NCBI GenBank assembly: GCA_029212885.1
Contig: JARGPC010000008.1
Location: 56,332-120,331, forward strand
Length of the DNA: 64,000 nt
Source: Coxiellaceae bacterium
GTDB taxonomy: Bacteria > Pseudomonadota > Gammaproteobacteria > Coxiellales > Coxiellaceae
Reading direction: 5' to 3'
The translations under genes and the position numbers were made by a program. Every line of letters starts with the position of its first letter. Within the stretch, counting starts at the first letter, position 1. Positions 15,708 to 26,200 of this stretch are shown piece by piece. The notes beneath the pieces were generated by a model, which saw only the letters and a program-made list of their open reading frames with translations, searched no databases and was not told the origin of the DNA.

Positions 15708-17327
15708 ATGCGTGGTGTGGGTGAAGTGAAAGTATTAGAGAATAGTAGGCACGAAGGTGTTATCGAAGAAAAGTCTAGTGTTGATCAAGATAAGCAACCA
15801 GACGTTTACATTGAATTTTATTTTGAATTAATGTACGGCAATGTGGCAACTGCAGAAACTCAGTTTGCCGGGCTGGCTAGAGAACAGCGTTTAGCGCTTT
15901 GTCTGCGTGCAAGTTATTCCGCTTTTATGCTGGCATCGAAAAAGGGTGTATTAGGTCTCGTTGAGAGCATGTATGAAGTCATGCATCCAGAGCAGCGATT
16001 AGAGGCTGTTGAGTACAATGATTTTGTAGCATTGCGCTCTGCAGCGAGCTGTGGAAAATTAACTGTGGTGAATCAGTTGTTGGAATGGACTGCGCCGGAT
16101 AAGAAGCATGCTGCTATTACCAAGGTCTTTCTTAGCGCAATAAGGTCGGGTCAGTTGGGGGTGGCAAAATCACTTTATAGCTCGATGACTGAGAAGCTAA
16201 GAGCACACATAATAGAATCTAATTGTCGTGATATTTTTGTCAGAGTGGTTAGTGGTGGTCATATTGACACAGCGAAGTGGTTTTATGCATTAATGAGTGA
16301 TGAACAGCGCACTCAAGCGATTGAGCACGATGGTTGCAATGCCTTTGCAACAGCGGCAGGTTTTTGTAGTTTGCCAATAGTTGAGTGGATTTACGGATTG
16401 ATGAATGATGAGCAGCGAAAAACAGGAATTGAGGCCTGTAATTACCGCGCACTTGGTTTGGCGCTAACAAGCAGTAATCACCCTCAGACAGCTTTCAAAC
16501 TGATTGAATGGATGAGTCAAGAGCAGTTGAATGCCGCTATTGTTCAACAAGGCTATCAGTTGTTTTCGTATCCCGTGACGCGACCAGCTGGGAGTGGCGT
16601 GCGAAGATCGTCTATGGGGGGGTGGGTGCTTTCTGATCTTGAAAAATTATACGATGCCATGCATGACATTTTAGATCGGAATCAGCTGCAAGCTGCAATT
16701 ACATCAGATCATTACAAAGTATTTCGAGAAGCATCATTGGGTGGCCACTGGCCGATTATTACAAAATTAATTGATTGGTGTCCTCATTTACTGGTGTACC
16801 CAGATCTGAACAGTGCTATTTATGAGCGTACGCGCGTATCTGGTTTAATTGATCAGTGGATTTCTTCAAAATTACAGCAATGGCACGAACAGAATGATAT
16901 GTTTGATGCAGAAGGTTCTGCACAAGCTTTTGATCTTGATGAGCGCTCTTCACAGCATGCTTATTTCATTGTTGCGCATTATATTTTTAAAAAAGATCCC
17001 GCTTTAACCGATGAGCTCAAGTATTTAATCAATATTCCGAGTGTTAGGGAAAAGCTGCATCTGGCGTTACCTCATTCGGTAAATGCTGGCCAGGAAAATC
17101 AGTTACTGCAGTTTGCTACAACCGTAGGTAATGATGTTGCAAGAGATGCTTTAATGACTGTGTCTACTGTCAAAGAAATTGAGATGGCGCATAATCGAGT
17201 CAGTATGCAGTACGGACTTGATGCGCGATTATTCAATGTGCCAAGCTGCCAAGATCATAGACCGCCTAAGGTAGTGATTAAGGAAAAGAGAAAGCCAGTA
17301 AGTCAGAGCTTTATGATAGTGAGTTAG
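15708..17327 (+). CDS. Repeat protein with degenerate ankyrin-like units
   Basis: The 539-residue protein contains repeating helical units of about 36 residues over roughly residues 30-310. Each has a core like W-x-Y-x-L-M-x-D-E-Q-R followed by a helix and AA-x-x-G; clear copies are WFYALMSDEQRTQAIE and WIYGLMNDEQRKTGIE. They look like diverged ankyrin-type or related solenoid repeats that bind proteins. No signal peptide or enzyme motif is seen. ATG 15708 has GGAG at 15698-15701; TTG 15696 is in frame but overlaps that site. The next gene is also an ankyrin protein, 5 bp downstream, so the two probably form one unit. Confidence 0.65.
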   Translation: MRGVGEVKVLENSRHEGVIEEKSSVDQDKQPDVYIEFYFELMYGNVATAETQFAGLAREQRLALCLRASYSAFMLASKKGVLGLVESMYEVMHPEQRLEAVEYNDFVALRSAASCGKLTVVNQLLEWTAPDKKHAAITKVFLSAIRSGQLGVAKSLYSSMTEKLRAHIIESNCRDIFVRVVSGGHIDTAKWFYALMSDEQRTQAIEHDGCNAFATAAGFCSLPIVEWIYGLMNDEQRKTGIEACNYRALGLALTSSNHPQTAFKLIEWMSQEQLNAAIVQQGYQLFSYPVTRPAGSGVRRSSMGGWVLSDLEKLYDAMHDILDRNQLQAAITSDHYKVFREASLGGHWPIITKLIDWCPHLLVYPDLNSAIYERTRVSGLIDQWISSKLQQWHEQNDMFDAEGSAQAFDLDERSSQHAYFIVAHYIFKKDPALTDELKYLINIPSVREKLHLALPHSVNAGQENQLLQFATTVGNDVARDALMTVSTVKEIEMAHNRVSMQYGLDARLFNVPSCQDHRPPKVVIKEKRKPVSQSFMIVS

Positions 17328-17332
17328 TCATA

Positions 17333-17593
17333 ATGAGAAATAGTTCAGGTAGAAGTCAACAGTCAAGCAGTCCTGCTTGTGGCGCGGGTGTGGGGTTATT
17401 CGCTGAGTCAAAGCCTAACTCAACTATGTCAGTTGCGTCTGCTGCGGCTAAGGTGGAGCGTGATATGCCCTCTGTTGATGTTTCTGTTTTAAAAGCGACG
17501 GTCAATCAGTTAATGATGTCTCATCCAGATATTATGGCTGATGCAATCACAGAGAGTTATTCTGCATTGTATTTGGCGGCAAAAGTAGGTTGA
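17333..17593 (+). CDS. Ankyrin-repeat protein, N-terminal part ended by an in-frame TGA
   Basis: This 86-residue frame ends at TGA 17591-17593 in the middle of an ankyrin unit (SALYLAAKVG, stop, VDAIDELLAF). The same frame continues open to 18025. The unbroken product would be about 230 residues, a Ser-rich N-terminus followed by ankyrin repeats. One base change in the TGA restores the unit. It is either a recent nonsense mutation, a readthrough site, or two separate products. The start has no strong ribosome site but lies 5 bp after the upstream stop. Confidence 0.55.
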   Translation: MRNSSGRSQQSSSPACGAGVGLFAESKPNSTMSVASAAAKVERDMPSVDVSVLKATVNQLMMSHPDIMADAITESYSALYLAAKVG

Positions 17594-17629
17594 GTTGACG
17601 CTATTGATGAATTACTGGCGTTTCCAGGA

Positions 17630-18025
17630 GTGAAAGTTAATGTCAAAGATGCTGAAGGCCGCGTGTCTATCGTTGATGCTTTATTGAAAGATGAGAGGGT
17701 CAATGTTAATGATAGAGTCGATCGATATCAAGGCGCGACAGCATTGCAACTTGCCGCGATGCGTGGGAGGTCGCATATAGTTGAAAGGCTATGTTGTGTA
17801 GAGGGGGTTGATGTGAATATAGCAGACAATTGTGGAAGAACCGCGTTATTTTGTGCGTTAGCTAATGCTCATAGTGATACAGTTAAGTCATTGTTGAAGA
17901 ATCCAGACCTGATCGTCACAGATAAAGATTTGTGTATTGCTAAACAGGCAGGTAATAAGGAGCTTCAAAGGCTACTTGAGCCAAGGGTTATTTCGAAAGA
18001 TCGCCATAGTTGTGCGTTGATGTAG
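17630..18025 (+). CDS. Ankyrin-repeat protein, C-terminal part with CaaX-like end
   Basis: This is the downstream half of the interrupted ankyrin gene, in the same frame as 17333-17593. Initiation within it could use GTG 17630 after CCAGGA. The 131 residues carry ankyrin units such as GATALQLAAMRGRSHIVERL and GRTALFCALANAHSDTVKSL. The protein ends in CALM, which fits the eukaryotic CaaX farnesylation signal. Legionella AnkB is a known ankyrin effector lipidated by the host through such a motif. If expressed and exported, this protein could be membrane-anchored in a host cell. That role is inference. Confidence 0.6.
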   Translation: MKVNVKDAEGRVSIVDALLKDERVNVNDRVDRYQGATALQLAAMRGRSHIVERLCCVEGVDVNIADNCGRTALFCALANAHSDTVKSLLKNPDLIVTDKDLCIAKQAGNKELQRLLEPRVISKDRHSCALM

Positions 18026-18178
18026 CTGAAAGGCACACCAGTTATATATGAAATCACATCTGTAGAGCAATTGTTCGACTGGTCAATATGGTCAGTGTGG
18101 TGTTATCATGCCTTAAAATTCAAGGAGTAGCTCGCCTTATGCAGGTGGGGATTCGCATGTTAACTAGGAGATATCCAT

Positions 18179-19135
18179 ATGATTGCTTCAGCCTTAAAGA
18201 GCAGCAGTAAACGAAGGAAAGAACAAGAGGTTGAAATCTACGCAGAAGAGCTTCTGCGTGGGCGTGAATTACTGCGATATATCAATTTAGATCTACCATT
18301 TTACCGCAATAATAATAAAGATTTACAAGGATTATCCGAAAATGCGCTAATCAGGCATTATGCCAAGCATGGCTATTTTGAAGGCAGGCCTAGTGCTGAA
18401 ATCGCATGCCGAGGAAGGTTCATTGAATTGGTGGATAACCAAAAGACGCTTGAAATTGGACCTTTTTGTTACCCCATCACTAGTGGTGACAACGTACGTT
18501 ATTTGGATGCTTACTCAACAGAGCAATTAGTGAAGCGTGCCAAAGCGTTAGACTTAAGTCCTGAGGATGTCCCAGAAATTGACTACCTTGTGAAAGATGG
18601 AAGCATGAGTGATATCACTGACAAATTTGAAGTTATCATTTCATCCCATAATATTGAGCATCAACCGAATATAATTAAGCACCTCAATGAAGCATACGAC
18701 CTTCTGGAAGACGGAGGTCGGTATCTGCTGATGATCCCACACGCCAATTATTGCTTTGATGCTAACTTACCAGCCTCTAAAATAAGTGAGTTATTGAATG
18801 CTTTTTATGAGAGTCGCAAGGTTCATTCTATTGGGTCACTGATAGAGTGCTCTGCAATGAGGACGCATAATGAGCCTTCTCGGCACTGGACTGAGCCAAA
18901 AGATAATGATTTTATCTCGTTGGAGCCAGCCAAAGTCGCAGCTGGAATAAAGAGGTATGAGGAAGCGAAAGCTAAAGGCGAATATATTGACACGCATGCT
19001 TGGCAGTTTACACCGTTCAGCTTTAGTAATATTATGAATTGTTTGATCGATCTTTCGGTTTTGCAATTCAAAAATGTTACGGTAAATGGCCCTGTGTTTG
19101 GTTGTAATGAGTTTACTGCAATATTCACTAAATAG
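18179..19135 (+). CDS. SAM-dependent methyltransferase
   Basis: The 318-residue protein has an N-terminal helical segment (about residues 1-95), then a class I methyltransferase domain: TLEIGPFCYPI (motif I), YLDAYSTEQ (acidic end of strand 2), FEVIISSHNIEHQPN (motif IV) and LLEDGGRYLLMIPHAN (post-motif). Such domains often modify sugars or glycan ends in surface polysaccharide clusters, but no glycan genes are next to it. AGGAG at 18166-18170 sets ATG 18179. The substrate is unknown. Confidence 0.75.
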   Translation: MIASALKSSSKRRKEQEVEIYAEELLRGRELLRYINLDLPFYRNNNKDLQGLSENALIRHYAKHGYFEGRPSAEIACRGRFIELVDNQKTLEIGPFCYPITSGDNVRYLDAYSTEQLVKRAKALDLSPEDVPEIDYLVKDGSMSDITDKFEVIISSHNIEHQPNIIKHLNEAYDLLEDGGRYLLMIPHANYCFDANLPASKISELLNAFYESRKVHSIGSLIECSAMRTHNEPSRHWTEPKDNDFISLEPAKVAAGIKRYEEAKAKGEYIDTHAWQFTPFSFSNIMNCLIDLSVLQFKNVTVNGPVFGCNEFTAIFTK

Positions 19136-19179
19136 AAGCGATGAGATAATGCGCTGCGGTCAACGAGTTAAATGCATAG

Positions 19180-19201
19180 CTACTTAAAAATGCTTAAGTA
19201 G
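19180..19201. repeat. Inverted repeat at the end of the island
   Basis: CTACTTAA and TTAAGTAG form an 8-bp stem with a 6-nt loop between the convergent methyltransferase and lpxB genes. No T run follows on either strand, so terminator function is doubtful. Confidence 0.4.
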
Positions 19202-19254
19202 ACCGTAGCGAGTGGTGTGATCACATTCGTGAAAGAGGTTAAGACAGTGAGCCC

Positions 19255-20370
19255 CTAAAGGTATTGCTCAGTGACACGAAGCAATGCGTTGTTTTGCGAG
19301 TTGCCACCTAGGCGTTGTAGGGTGTGTGCCATTTCATTTAGCATGTTTTCACGATAGGTTTTATCATCTAGGCATTGTAGTATTTCTTGGCTAATTTTTT
19401 CGGCATTTGCATCGTGTTGAATCAACTCCTGGCAAACCATTTTTTCAGCGATGATATTGCATAGACCGATATAAGGTGTTTTTATTAATTTTTTACCAAG
19501 CCAATAACTAAACGGTGCGACCTTATAAATAAGTACCATCGGTACTTCTAATAGTGATACTTCTAACGTGGCAGTGCCGGAAGTGCAAATAACGGCATCG
19601 CAGGCTTTGATTGCGGTATAGGTGTCATCTTCAATGCATTGCACATAGTCAGGCAAATCGTTAAATAACCTTTTATTTAATCCGCTCGCTATGGGTAATA
19701 CGCATTGTAAATCAGGTTTTTTCTGTTTTAATATTGCGGCCGCTGCTAGCATGGTGGGTAACAGTTTGTCTATTTCTTGTCGACGACTGCCGGGTAATAA
19801 GCCCACTACAGTTTTTTTGCAATCCAAGCCAAGCTTTTGCTTGCAATCGGTAGTGTTCACATCTTGCGGTACAATATGTGTTAGTGGATGACCAACTACG
19901 GTAACTGGTACACCGGCTTGACGGTAAATCTTTTTCTCAAACGGAAATAATACTGCCATATGGTCGACGATTTGTTTGATATGGTTAATGCGGCCTGAAC
20001 GCCATGCCCAAATTTGTGGGCTTACGTAATATAATACTTTGATGCCGTGACGATGAGCAAAGTCAGCGATGCGTAGATTAAAGCCAGGGTAGTCGATTAG
20101 AATAATGACGTCAGGTGTGCGTTCGAGTAAGGCGAGTTGCATGCAGCGCATACTGCGTTTAATCTTGCCGAGGTGTTTGATGATTTCCCAGATGCCGACA
20201 ATCGCCATGGTTTCAGCATCAACTAATGCCTCGACACCAGCTGCTCGCATTTTAGGCCCGGCCATGCCAAACAGTTTCGTGTTAGGGTATTGTTGTAAAA
20301 TGGACTGCGCTAAATCAGCGCCGAGTAAGTCGCCAGAGGCTTCGCCAGCTACTAAGCAAATTGATGTCAT
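19255..20370 (-). CDS. lpxB: Lipid-A-disaccharide synthase
   Basis: LpxB joins UDP-2,3-diacyl-GlcN and lipid X into the lipid A disaccharide at the inner membrane (family GT19). The 371-residue protein starts SICLVAGEASGDLLGA and carries LIDYPGFNLRIADFAH, YYVSPQIWAWRSGRI, GLLPGSRRQEI and the donor-site region CTSGTATLEVSLLEVPMVLI. It overlaps the upstream oxidoreductase by 4 bp (ATGA). It is inverted relative to lpxA and separated from it by the island. Confidence 0.96.
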   Translation of the reverse strand: MTSICLVAGEASGDLLGADLAQSILQQYPNTKLFGMAGPKMRAAGVEALVDAETMAIVGIWEIIKHLGKIKRSMRCMQLALLERTPDVIILIDYPGFNLRIADFAHRHGIKVLYYVSPQIWAWRSGRINHIKQIVDHMAVLFPFEKKIYRQAGVPVTVVGHPLTHIVPQDVNTTDCKQKLGLDCKKTVVGLLPGSRRQEIDKLLPTMLAAAAILKQKKPDLQCVLPIASGLNKRLFNDLPDYVQCIEDDTYTAIKACDAVICTSGTATLEVSLLEVPMVLIYKVAPFSYWLGKKLIKTPYIGLCNIIAEKMVCQELIQHDANAEKISQEILQCLDDKTYRENMLNEMAHTLQRLGGNSQNNALLRVTEQYL

Positions 20371-21362
20371 GATGCAGTTGTTTCAGCTATAGGGCGACCC
20401 AGTTCGTGACCGACATGCAGTAAATTTTGTTCGCGCATAATACGAGTGATTTTTATCGCTACTTCCAATGCGTGTTTGCCATCTTCACCGCTGACAGTGA
20501 CTGTTTTATCTTCAATAATGCAGTTTAAGAAGTCATCGATTTGATCGTTGAGTGCATCACCTTTATCAAACGCTTGATCTTGGCTAATGATTTCAGGAAT
20601 GCCAGGGAACATTTCGCCTTCGCCTTTGGCGTGGCTGTAAATTTTCTTTTGATCTAGGTCGAGAGATAGGTAGCAATCGTGTTGGAATATACGAATACGG
20701 CGTTCTTGTTTTAAGCTAATACGACTGGCAGTAACATTGGCGACACAGCCGTTGCTAAACTCAATGCGCGCATTGGCGATATCAATGTATTCAGATAATA
20801 CCGAGGCGCCATTGGCTGAGATGTGTGTAATATCCGCATGCACCAGCGATTGAATAATGTCGATGTCGTGAATCATTAAATCAAGCGCCACATTGACATC
20901 GGTGCCGCGCAACTTAAATGGCGCTAAGCGTACTGATTCAATAAAGCGTGGATTATGTAGCATAGGGTCGACTGCTTTGATCACATTGTTATAGCGCTCT
21001 AGATGACCGACCTGTAATTTCACTTGGTTGGCTTTGGCTAGTTCAATCAGTTCGTTGGCATGTTCAATGGTGGTGGTAATCGGTTTTTCGATAAGCACAT
21101 GGATGCCATTGTTCAGAAAGAACTTAGCCACTTCATAGTGTGCTGCGGTTGGGACTGCGATGCTAACGGCGTCCACTTTGCCTACTAATTGATGGTGGTC
21201 ATATATCGCCTTAGTGCCTACAGCTTGTGCAATTTTGTCGCAGCGCGCTTGATCGCTATCGCATACCGCTACTAAGTTAGACTGCGCTAAGTTGGCGTAC
21301 TTTTCAGCGTGAAAATGGCCGAGGTAACCGACTCCAATAACAGCTGTTCTGAGGTTGCTCAT
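20367..21362 (-). CDS. Gfo/Idh/MocA oxidoreductase, possibly GnnA-like
   Basis: The 331-residue protein has an N-terminal Rossmann fold (TAVIGVGYLGHFHAEKY) and the family motifs SIAVPTAAHYEVA, VLIEKPITTT and LDLMIHDIDIIQ. Its pairing with lpxB suggests a role in lipid A sugar chemistry. GnnA in Acidithiobacillus is a Gfo/Idh enzyme that oxidises UDP-GlcNAc at C3 for the 3-amino form used by some LpxA enzymes. The partner aminotransferase GnnB is not in this window, so the GnnA assignment is tentative. AAGG lies about 12 bp before the start. Confidence 0.75.
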   Translation of the reverse strand: MSNLRTAVIGVGYLGHFHAEKYANLAQSNLVAVCDSDQARCDKIAQAVGTKAIYDHHQLVGKVDAVSIAVPTAAHYEVAKFFLNNGIHVLIEKPITTTIEHANELIELAKANQVKLQVGHLERYNNVIKAVDPMLHNPRFIESVRLAPFKLRGTDVNVALDLMIHDIDIIQSLVHADITHISANGASVLSEYIDIANARIEFSNGCVANVTASRISLKQERRIRIFQHDCYLSLDLDQKKIYSHAKGEGEMFPGIPEIISQDQAFDKGDALNDQIDDFLNCIIEDKTVTVSGEDGKHALEVAIKITRIMREQNLLHVGHELGRPIAETTAS

Positions 21363-21504
21363 AGGTGAACCTTTTATCTACATAATTCTTATAATGGAAA
21401 CTTTCTCAAAAAGGATTTTACATTACCCCAAAGTGTGGGACAATGTTTTGTTTCATTTCGTCACCATATCCGTGACATTTCCTACGATTTACTAGGAGGC
21501 AAGG

Positions 21505-22122
21505 ATGATAACGGCAGAATTTAGATGGGTGGCGGGTGTCGATGAGGCGGGGCGTGGACCGCTAGCAGGACCCGTCGTGGCAGCAGCTGTCATATTAGAC
21601 CCTAATAAGCCCATTCGCGGGCTGATGGATTCAAAGTCCATTTCAGCAAAAAAACGACAGATGTTATTTGATGAGATTGTCAAAAAGGCGCGATGTTATG
21701 CTATTGCGCGTGCTGAGGTAGAAGAAATTGATGATATCAATATACTGCAGGCCAGTTTACTTGCAATGCAGCGGGCAGTGGAAGCTTTAGATCTTGAGCC
21801 CGGAGAGGTGTTGGTGGATGGTATTCATCGACCTACATTGCCAGGTTTAGTCAAGGCGGTGGTTAAGGGTGACGTTACTGTGCCCTGTATTAGTGCAGCG
21901 TCGATATTGGCTAAAGTGACGCGGGATGCAGAAATGATAGCGTTAGATCGTGTTTACCCTGGGTATGGCTTTGCATCGCATAAGGGCTATCCAACGCGTC
22001 AACATGTGAATGCAATTAAGGCTTTGGGTGTGACGCCGATTCATCGGCGCAGTTTTAGCCCGGTAAAAAATGTAATGATGTCAGAATTGAAAAAACAGGT
22101 AACAGATCATGAAGAAGTCTAA
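21505..22122 (+). CDS. rnhB: Ribonuclease HII
   Basis: RNase HII removes ribonucleotides from RNA-DNA hybrids. The 205-residue protein has the catalytic segment [20 protein letters not shown] near the N-terminus (Asp and Glu of DEG), [12 protein letters not shown], and the Asp in ILVDGIHRP-like strand plus [14 protein letters not shown] at 21494-21498 precedes ATG 21505. It overlaps ddl by 14 bp. The lpxB-rnhB-dnaE neighbourhood is ancestral in gammaproteobacteria. Confidence 0.95.
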   Translation: MITAEFRWVAGVDEAGRGPLAGPVVAAAVILDPNKPIRGLMDSKSISAKKRQMLFDEIVKKARCYAIARAEVEEIDDINILQASLLAMQRAVEALDLEPGEVLVDGIHRPTLPGLVKAVVKGDVTVPCISAASILAKVTRDAEMIALDRVYPGYGFASHKGYPTRQHVNAIKALGVTPIHRRSFSPVKNVMMSELKKQVTDHEEV

Positions 22123-23221
22123 CGTCACGGTCATCTGTGGTGGCCCATCGGTAGAGCACGAAGTGTCGGTGCGATCGGCGCAGTTTATTTGCAGTGCATT
22201 AAATCCAGAGACGTATGATGTGCAGGTGATATTAATCACGCACGAAGGTCATTGGTATTTATTGTCTGATATCGAAAAATTTGAATCACACGGTTTGGAT
22301 AAAGCCACAGTGGCTAAAACAGCAACACGTGTTATGCCCGCGCTGGGTATTGATGGTGCTGACTGGGTGTCAATTGATGGTGCAAAAAAATGGCAAACCG
22401 ATGTGGTGATACCTGTGATGCATGGCACATTGGGTGAGGATGGTAGCTTGCAAGGCATCATGCGTTGGTTGAAGTTACCTTTTGTTGGTGCCGATGTTTT
22501 GGGTTCTGCATTATGTATGGATAAAGGGCTCAACAAACGCGTATTACATGCCAATGGTATACCGGTGGCGGATTGGCAATTGGTTAAAGCCGAAGAGTTT
22601 GCGGCGTTTGAGGCTGATGCGTTAATAGAAAATTTAGGTTTGCCATTATTTATTAAGCCAGTGGATTCAGGTTCTTCAGTCGGTATTAGCAAGGTGCATA
22701 AGGCAGAAGAGCTTGTGCCTGCTATTAAGCTGGCATTACAATTTAGCCGAGTGGCGTTAATTGAAGAAGCGATTGCAGGGCGTGAAATAGAAATAGCGGT
22801 CTTGGGTAACCATAATCCGCAAATCAGTTTGCCTGGTGAGGTTATTCCATCGCATGAATTCTATAGCTATGATGCTAAGTACGTTGATCCGGATGGTGCA
22901 CAATTAGAGATTCCCGCGGACTTGCCGCAATTTGTGATTGATGAGTTGCAAGCTAAGGCTGGCACTGTCTATGACTTACTGCAAGTCGAAGGTTTGGCGC
23001 GGATTGACTTTTTTGTTACTGAGGCTCATCAAGTGATTCTGAATGAAGTTAATACATTGCCTGGTTTTACGGAAATTAGTATGTATCCAAAAATGTGTGA
23101 ATACGTTGGCGTAGATAAATTTACCATGATGGATCGTTTGATTGCGTGTGCAATAGAACGATTTGAGCAGCGTAAGAAATTGGTTTATCGTTATGAAGAT
23201 TTAGTGGTTGAAGAGTTATAG
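22109..23221 (+). CDS. ddl: D-alanine--D-alanine ligase
   Basis: Ddl makes the D-Ala-D-Ala dipeptide for peptidoglycan in the cytosol. The 370-residue length and N-terminus [19 protein letters not shown] fit the DdlA class. The ATP-grasp part contains [48 protein letters not shown] and the metal-binding [19 protein letters not shown]. It overlaps rnhB at its start and dnaE by one base at its stop (TAGTG). Its insertion between rnhB and dnaE differs from the usual cell-division cluster site of ddlB. Confidence 0.95.
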   Translation: MKKSNVTVICGGPSVEHEVSVRSAQFICSALNPETYDVQVILITHEGHWYLLSDIEKFESHGLDKATVAKTATRVMPALGIDGADWVSIDGAKKWQTDVVIPVMHGTLGEDGSLQGIMRWLKLPFVGADVLGSALCMDKGLNKRVLHANGIPVADWQLVKAEEFAAFEADALIENLGLPLFIKPVDSGSSVGISKVHKAEELVPAIKLALQFSRVALIEEAIAGREIEIAVLGNHNPQISLPGEVIPSHEFYSYDAKYVDPDGAQLEIPADLPQFVIDELQAKAGTVYDLLQVEGLARIDFFVTEAHQVILNEVNTLPGFTEISMYPKMCEYVGVDKFTMMDRLIACAIERFEQRKKLVYRYEDLVVEEL

Positions 23222-26200
23222 TGTCTGAGTTTGTTCATCTAAAAGTTCACAGTGAATACTCCATGGTGGATGGGTTACCCACCGTGGGAGCACTTGCGTC
23301 TGCGACGCATGCAGCTGGTATGAATGCATTAGCGATTACGGATCATTTTGGTTTGTATGGTTTGGTGAAGTTTTTTACCAAGTCATTAAAGCAGGGTGTA
23401 AAGCCGATCGTTGGTGTTGATTTATTAATGCATTCACCAGAAGATGAAACCACTAGTACAGTTACGGTGCTGTGCCAAAATATGCAGGGTTACCTTAACC
23501 TGATGCAGCTTATTTCAAAAGGTTTTCTTGATGGTCAATCGACAGGTGATCCTTTAATTGAGTGGGATTGGTTAGTTGAGTTCAATGAGGGCTTATTGAT
23601 TCTGTCGGGTGGTCCTTACGGTGACGTGGGGCAGGCGATCGTTGCTAAAGATAAGGCGTTAGCCAATAAGCGCATTAAACGTTGGCAGCAAGTGTTTGCA
23701 GGTCGTTACTACTTAGAACTGCACCGTACTGACCGTGAAAATGATGAATGTTGCGTTGCTGGTAGTGTTAAGTTGGCGCATCAATTTGATTTGCCTGTTG
23801 TTGCGACGAATGATGTTCGTTTTATTGTTGCGGAAGATTTTCATGCGCATGAGGCGCGTGTTTGCATTCATGATGGCCATGTGTTGGATGATCATCGGCG
23901 TGTTGTGCGTTATAGCAATCAGCAATATTTAAAAACAGTGGAAGAGATGACGCAGTTATTCGCTGATATCCCGGAAGCAATCAGTAACAGTGTGGAAATA
24001 GCTAAGCGTTGCACGGTGGCATTGGAGTTGGGCCGTGTATGTTTACCACAGTTTCCGGTGCCTGATGGTTTAACCATAGAAGAATACTTTCGCCAATTGT
24101 CGCAGCAGGGTTTGCTCGCTCGGATGGGGGAAGGCTATGCGAGCGAGTATGATGATCGTTTAAATATTGAATTAGATGTTATTAATGAAATGGGTTTTCC
24201 CGGTTATTTCTTGATCGTGGCAGACTTTATTGCGTGGGCCAAGAAGCAAAAAATACCTGTTGGACCAGGGCGTGGTTCTGGTGCCGGTTCCTTGGTGGCT
24301 TATGTGTTAGGTATTACTGAGTTAGATCCACTAGAGCATGAACTACTGTTTGAGCGTTTCTTGAATCCTGAACGGGTATCGATGCCTGATTTCGATATCG
24401 ACTTTTGTATGGAGCGTCGTGATCGTGTGATTGAATACGTCGCGGATACTTATGGCCGTGATTGTGTATCGCAAATTATCACCTTTGGTACCATGGCTGC
24501 GAAAGCGGTGGTGCGTGATGTTGGTCGTGTGATGGGCATGCCTTATGGTTTTGTTGATAAGTTGGCGAAACTGATTCCATTTGAAATTGGTATGACGCTA
24601 CAAAAAGCGCTAGAGCAAGAAGAAGAGTTGATGAAGCGCTATCAGCAAGAAGATGAAGTGCGTTCATTAATTGATTTAGCGATGAAGCTTGAAGGTGTCA
24701 CGCGTAATGCGGGTAAGCACGCCGGTGGTGTGGTGATTGCACCAACGATGTTGAGTGACTTTTCTCCGCTGTACTGTGAAGCGGAAGGTGGTAGTATTGT
24801 TACGCAATACGATAAGAATGATGTTGAATCAGTAGGGCTGGTTAAATTTGACTTCTTGGGTTTGCGTACCTTGACGATTATTGATTGGGCATTAACAACG
24901 ATTAATCGTAAACAAGCTGAGCTCAATCAGCCACTGGTGGATATTGATAAAATACCACTGGTTGATACAAAACCATTTGATCTATTAAAGGCGTGTGAAA
25001 CCTCGGCGGTATTCCAATTAGAATCTCGAGGTATGAAAGATTTGATCCGTCGGTTGCAACCGGACAGTTTTGAAGAAATCACGGCGTTGGTTGCGCTGTT
25101 CCGGCCGGGGCCACTGCAGTCGGGTATGGTTGATGACTTTATTGATCGAAAGCATGGCCGTGCTAAGGTTGAGTACCCACATCCTAAGTTGGAGCCCATC
25201 TTAAGCCCAACTTATGGTGTTATTTTATATCAAGAGCAGGTGATGCAAATCGCGCAGGTATTAGCGGGTTATTCGCTTGGTGGTGCGGATATTTTGCGTC
25301 GTGCGATGGGTAAGAAAAAGCCGGAAGAGATGGCTAAGCAGCGTTCGATTTTCACCGAAGGTGCTAAAGCGAACGGTGTTGATGGCGATTTGGCAACCCA
25401 TATTTTCGATTTAATGGAAAAGTTTGCTGGCTATGGTTTTAATAAGTCGCACTCGGCTGCTTATGCATTAATCGCATATCAAACGGCGTGGTTAAAGGCG
25501 CATTACCCGGCTGAGTTTATGGCGGCCGTGTTGTCATCGGATATGGATAATACTGATAAGGTAGTGAGTTTTTACGAAGAATGCACGCGAATGCAACTTA
25601 AGGTGTTGCCACCGAATATTAATAAAGGCATTCATCATTTTAGTGTGAACGCTGACGGCAATATTGAATATGGTTTAGGTGCGGTGAAGGGTGTTGGTCA
25701 GGCTGTAGTTGAAATGATTATTGATGCGCGCGTAGCTGACGGTGATTATAAGGACTTATTTGATTTATGTTTACGTTGCGATGTTCGCAAACTGAATCGC
25801 CGCGCATTGGAAGCATTTATCGCGGCGGGCACATTGGATTGTTTTGAGCAGCCGCGTGGTGTGTTGGCTGCCTCGGTTGAGGCGGCATTAAAAAACGCAG
25901 TTCAACATCATAAAAATGAACTGGTAGGTCAAAATGATTTATTTGGTTCTTCGTCTGCCACTGAAGAAGTGGTTTGTGCTGTGAGCTATGCTGAAGCGCC
26001 GCCATGGCCAACCCGGTTGCGACTGGATAATGAAAAAAATGCTTTGGGCATGTATTTGTCTGGTCATCCGATGCAGGTCTATCAAAATGAGATAAAGGCT
26101 TTCACGTCGGCAACGATTAATAAGCTTGACCCGAGCTCATCTAAAAAAGCCGTGTTTGCTGGCATGATTATTTCTGTACGTAACATTATTACCAAATCAG

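Noticed and set aside
17591-17593. TGA as selenocysteine codon
   Set aside because: The position in an ankyrin unit is not catalytic and no selenocysteine insertion hairpin was evident just downstream.
8440-19254. Prophage or insertion sequence carrying the island
   Set aside because: No integrase, transposase, phage structural gene or terminal repeat is visible.
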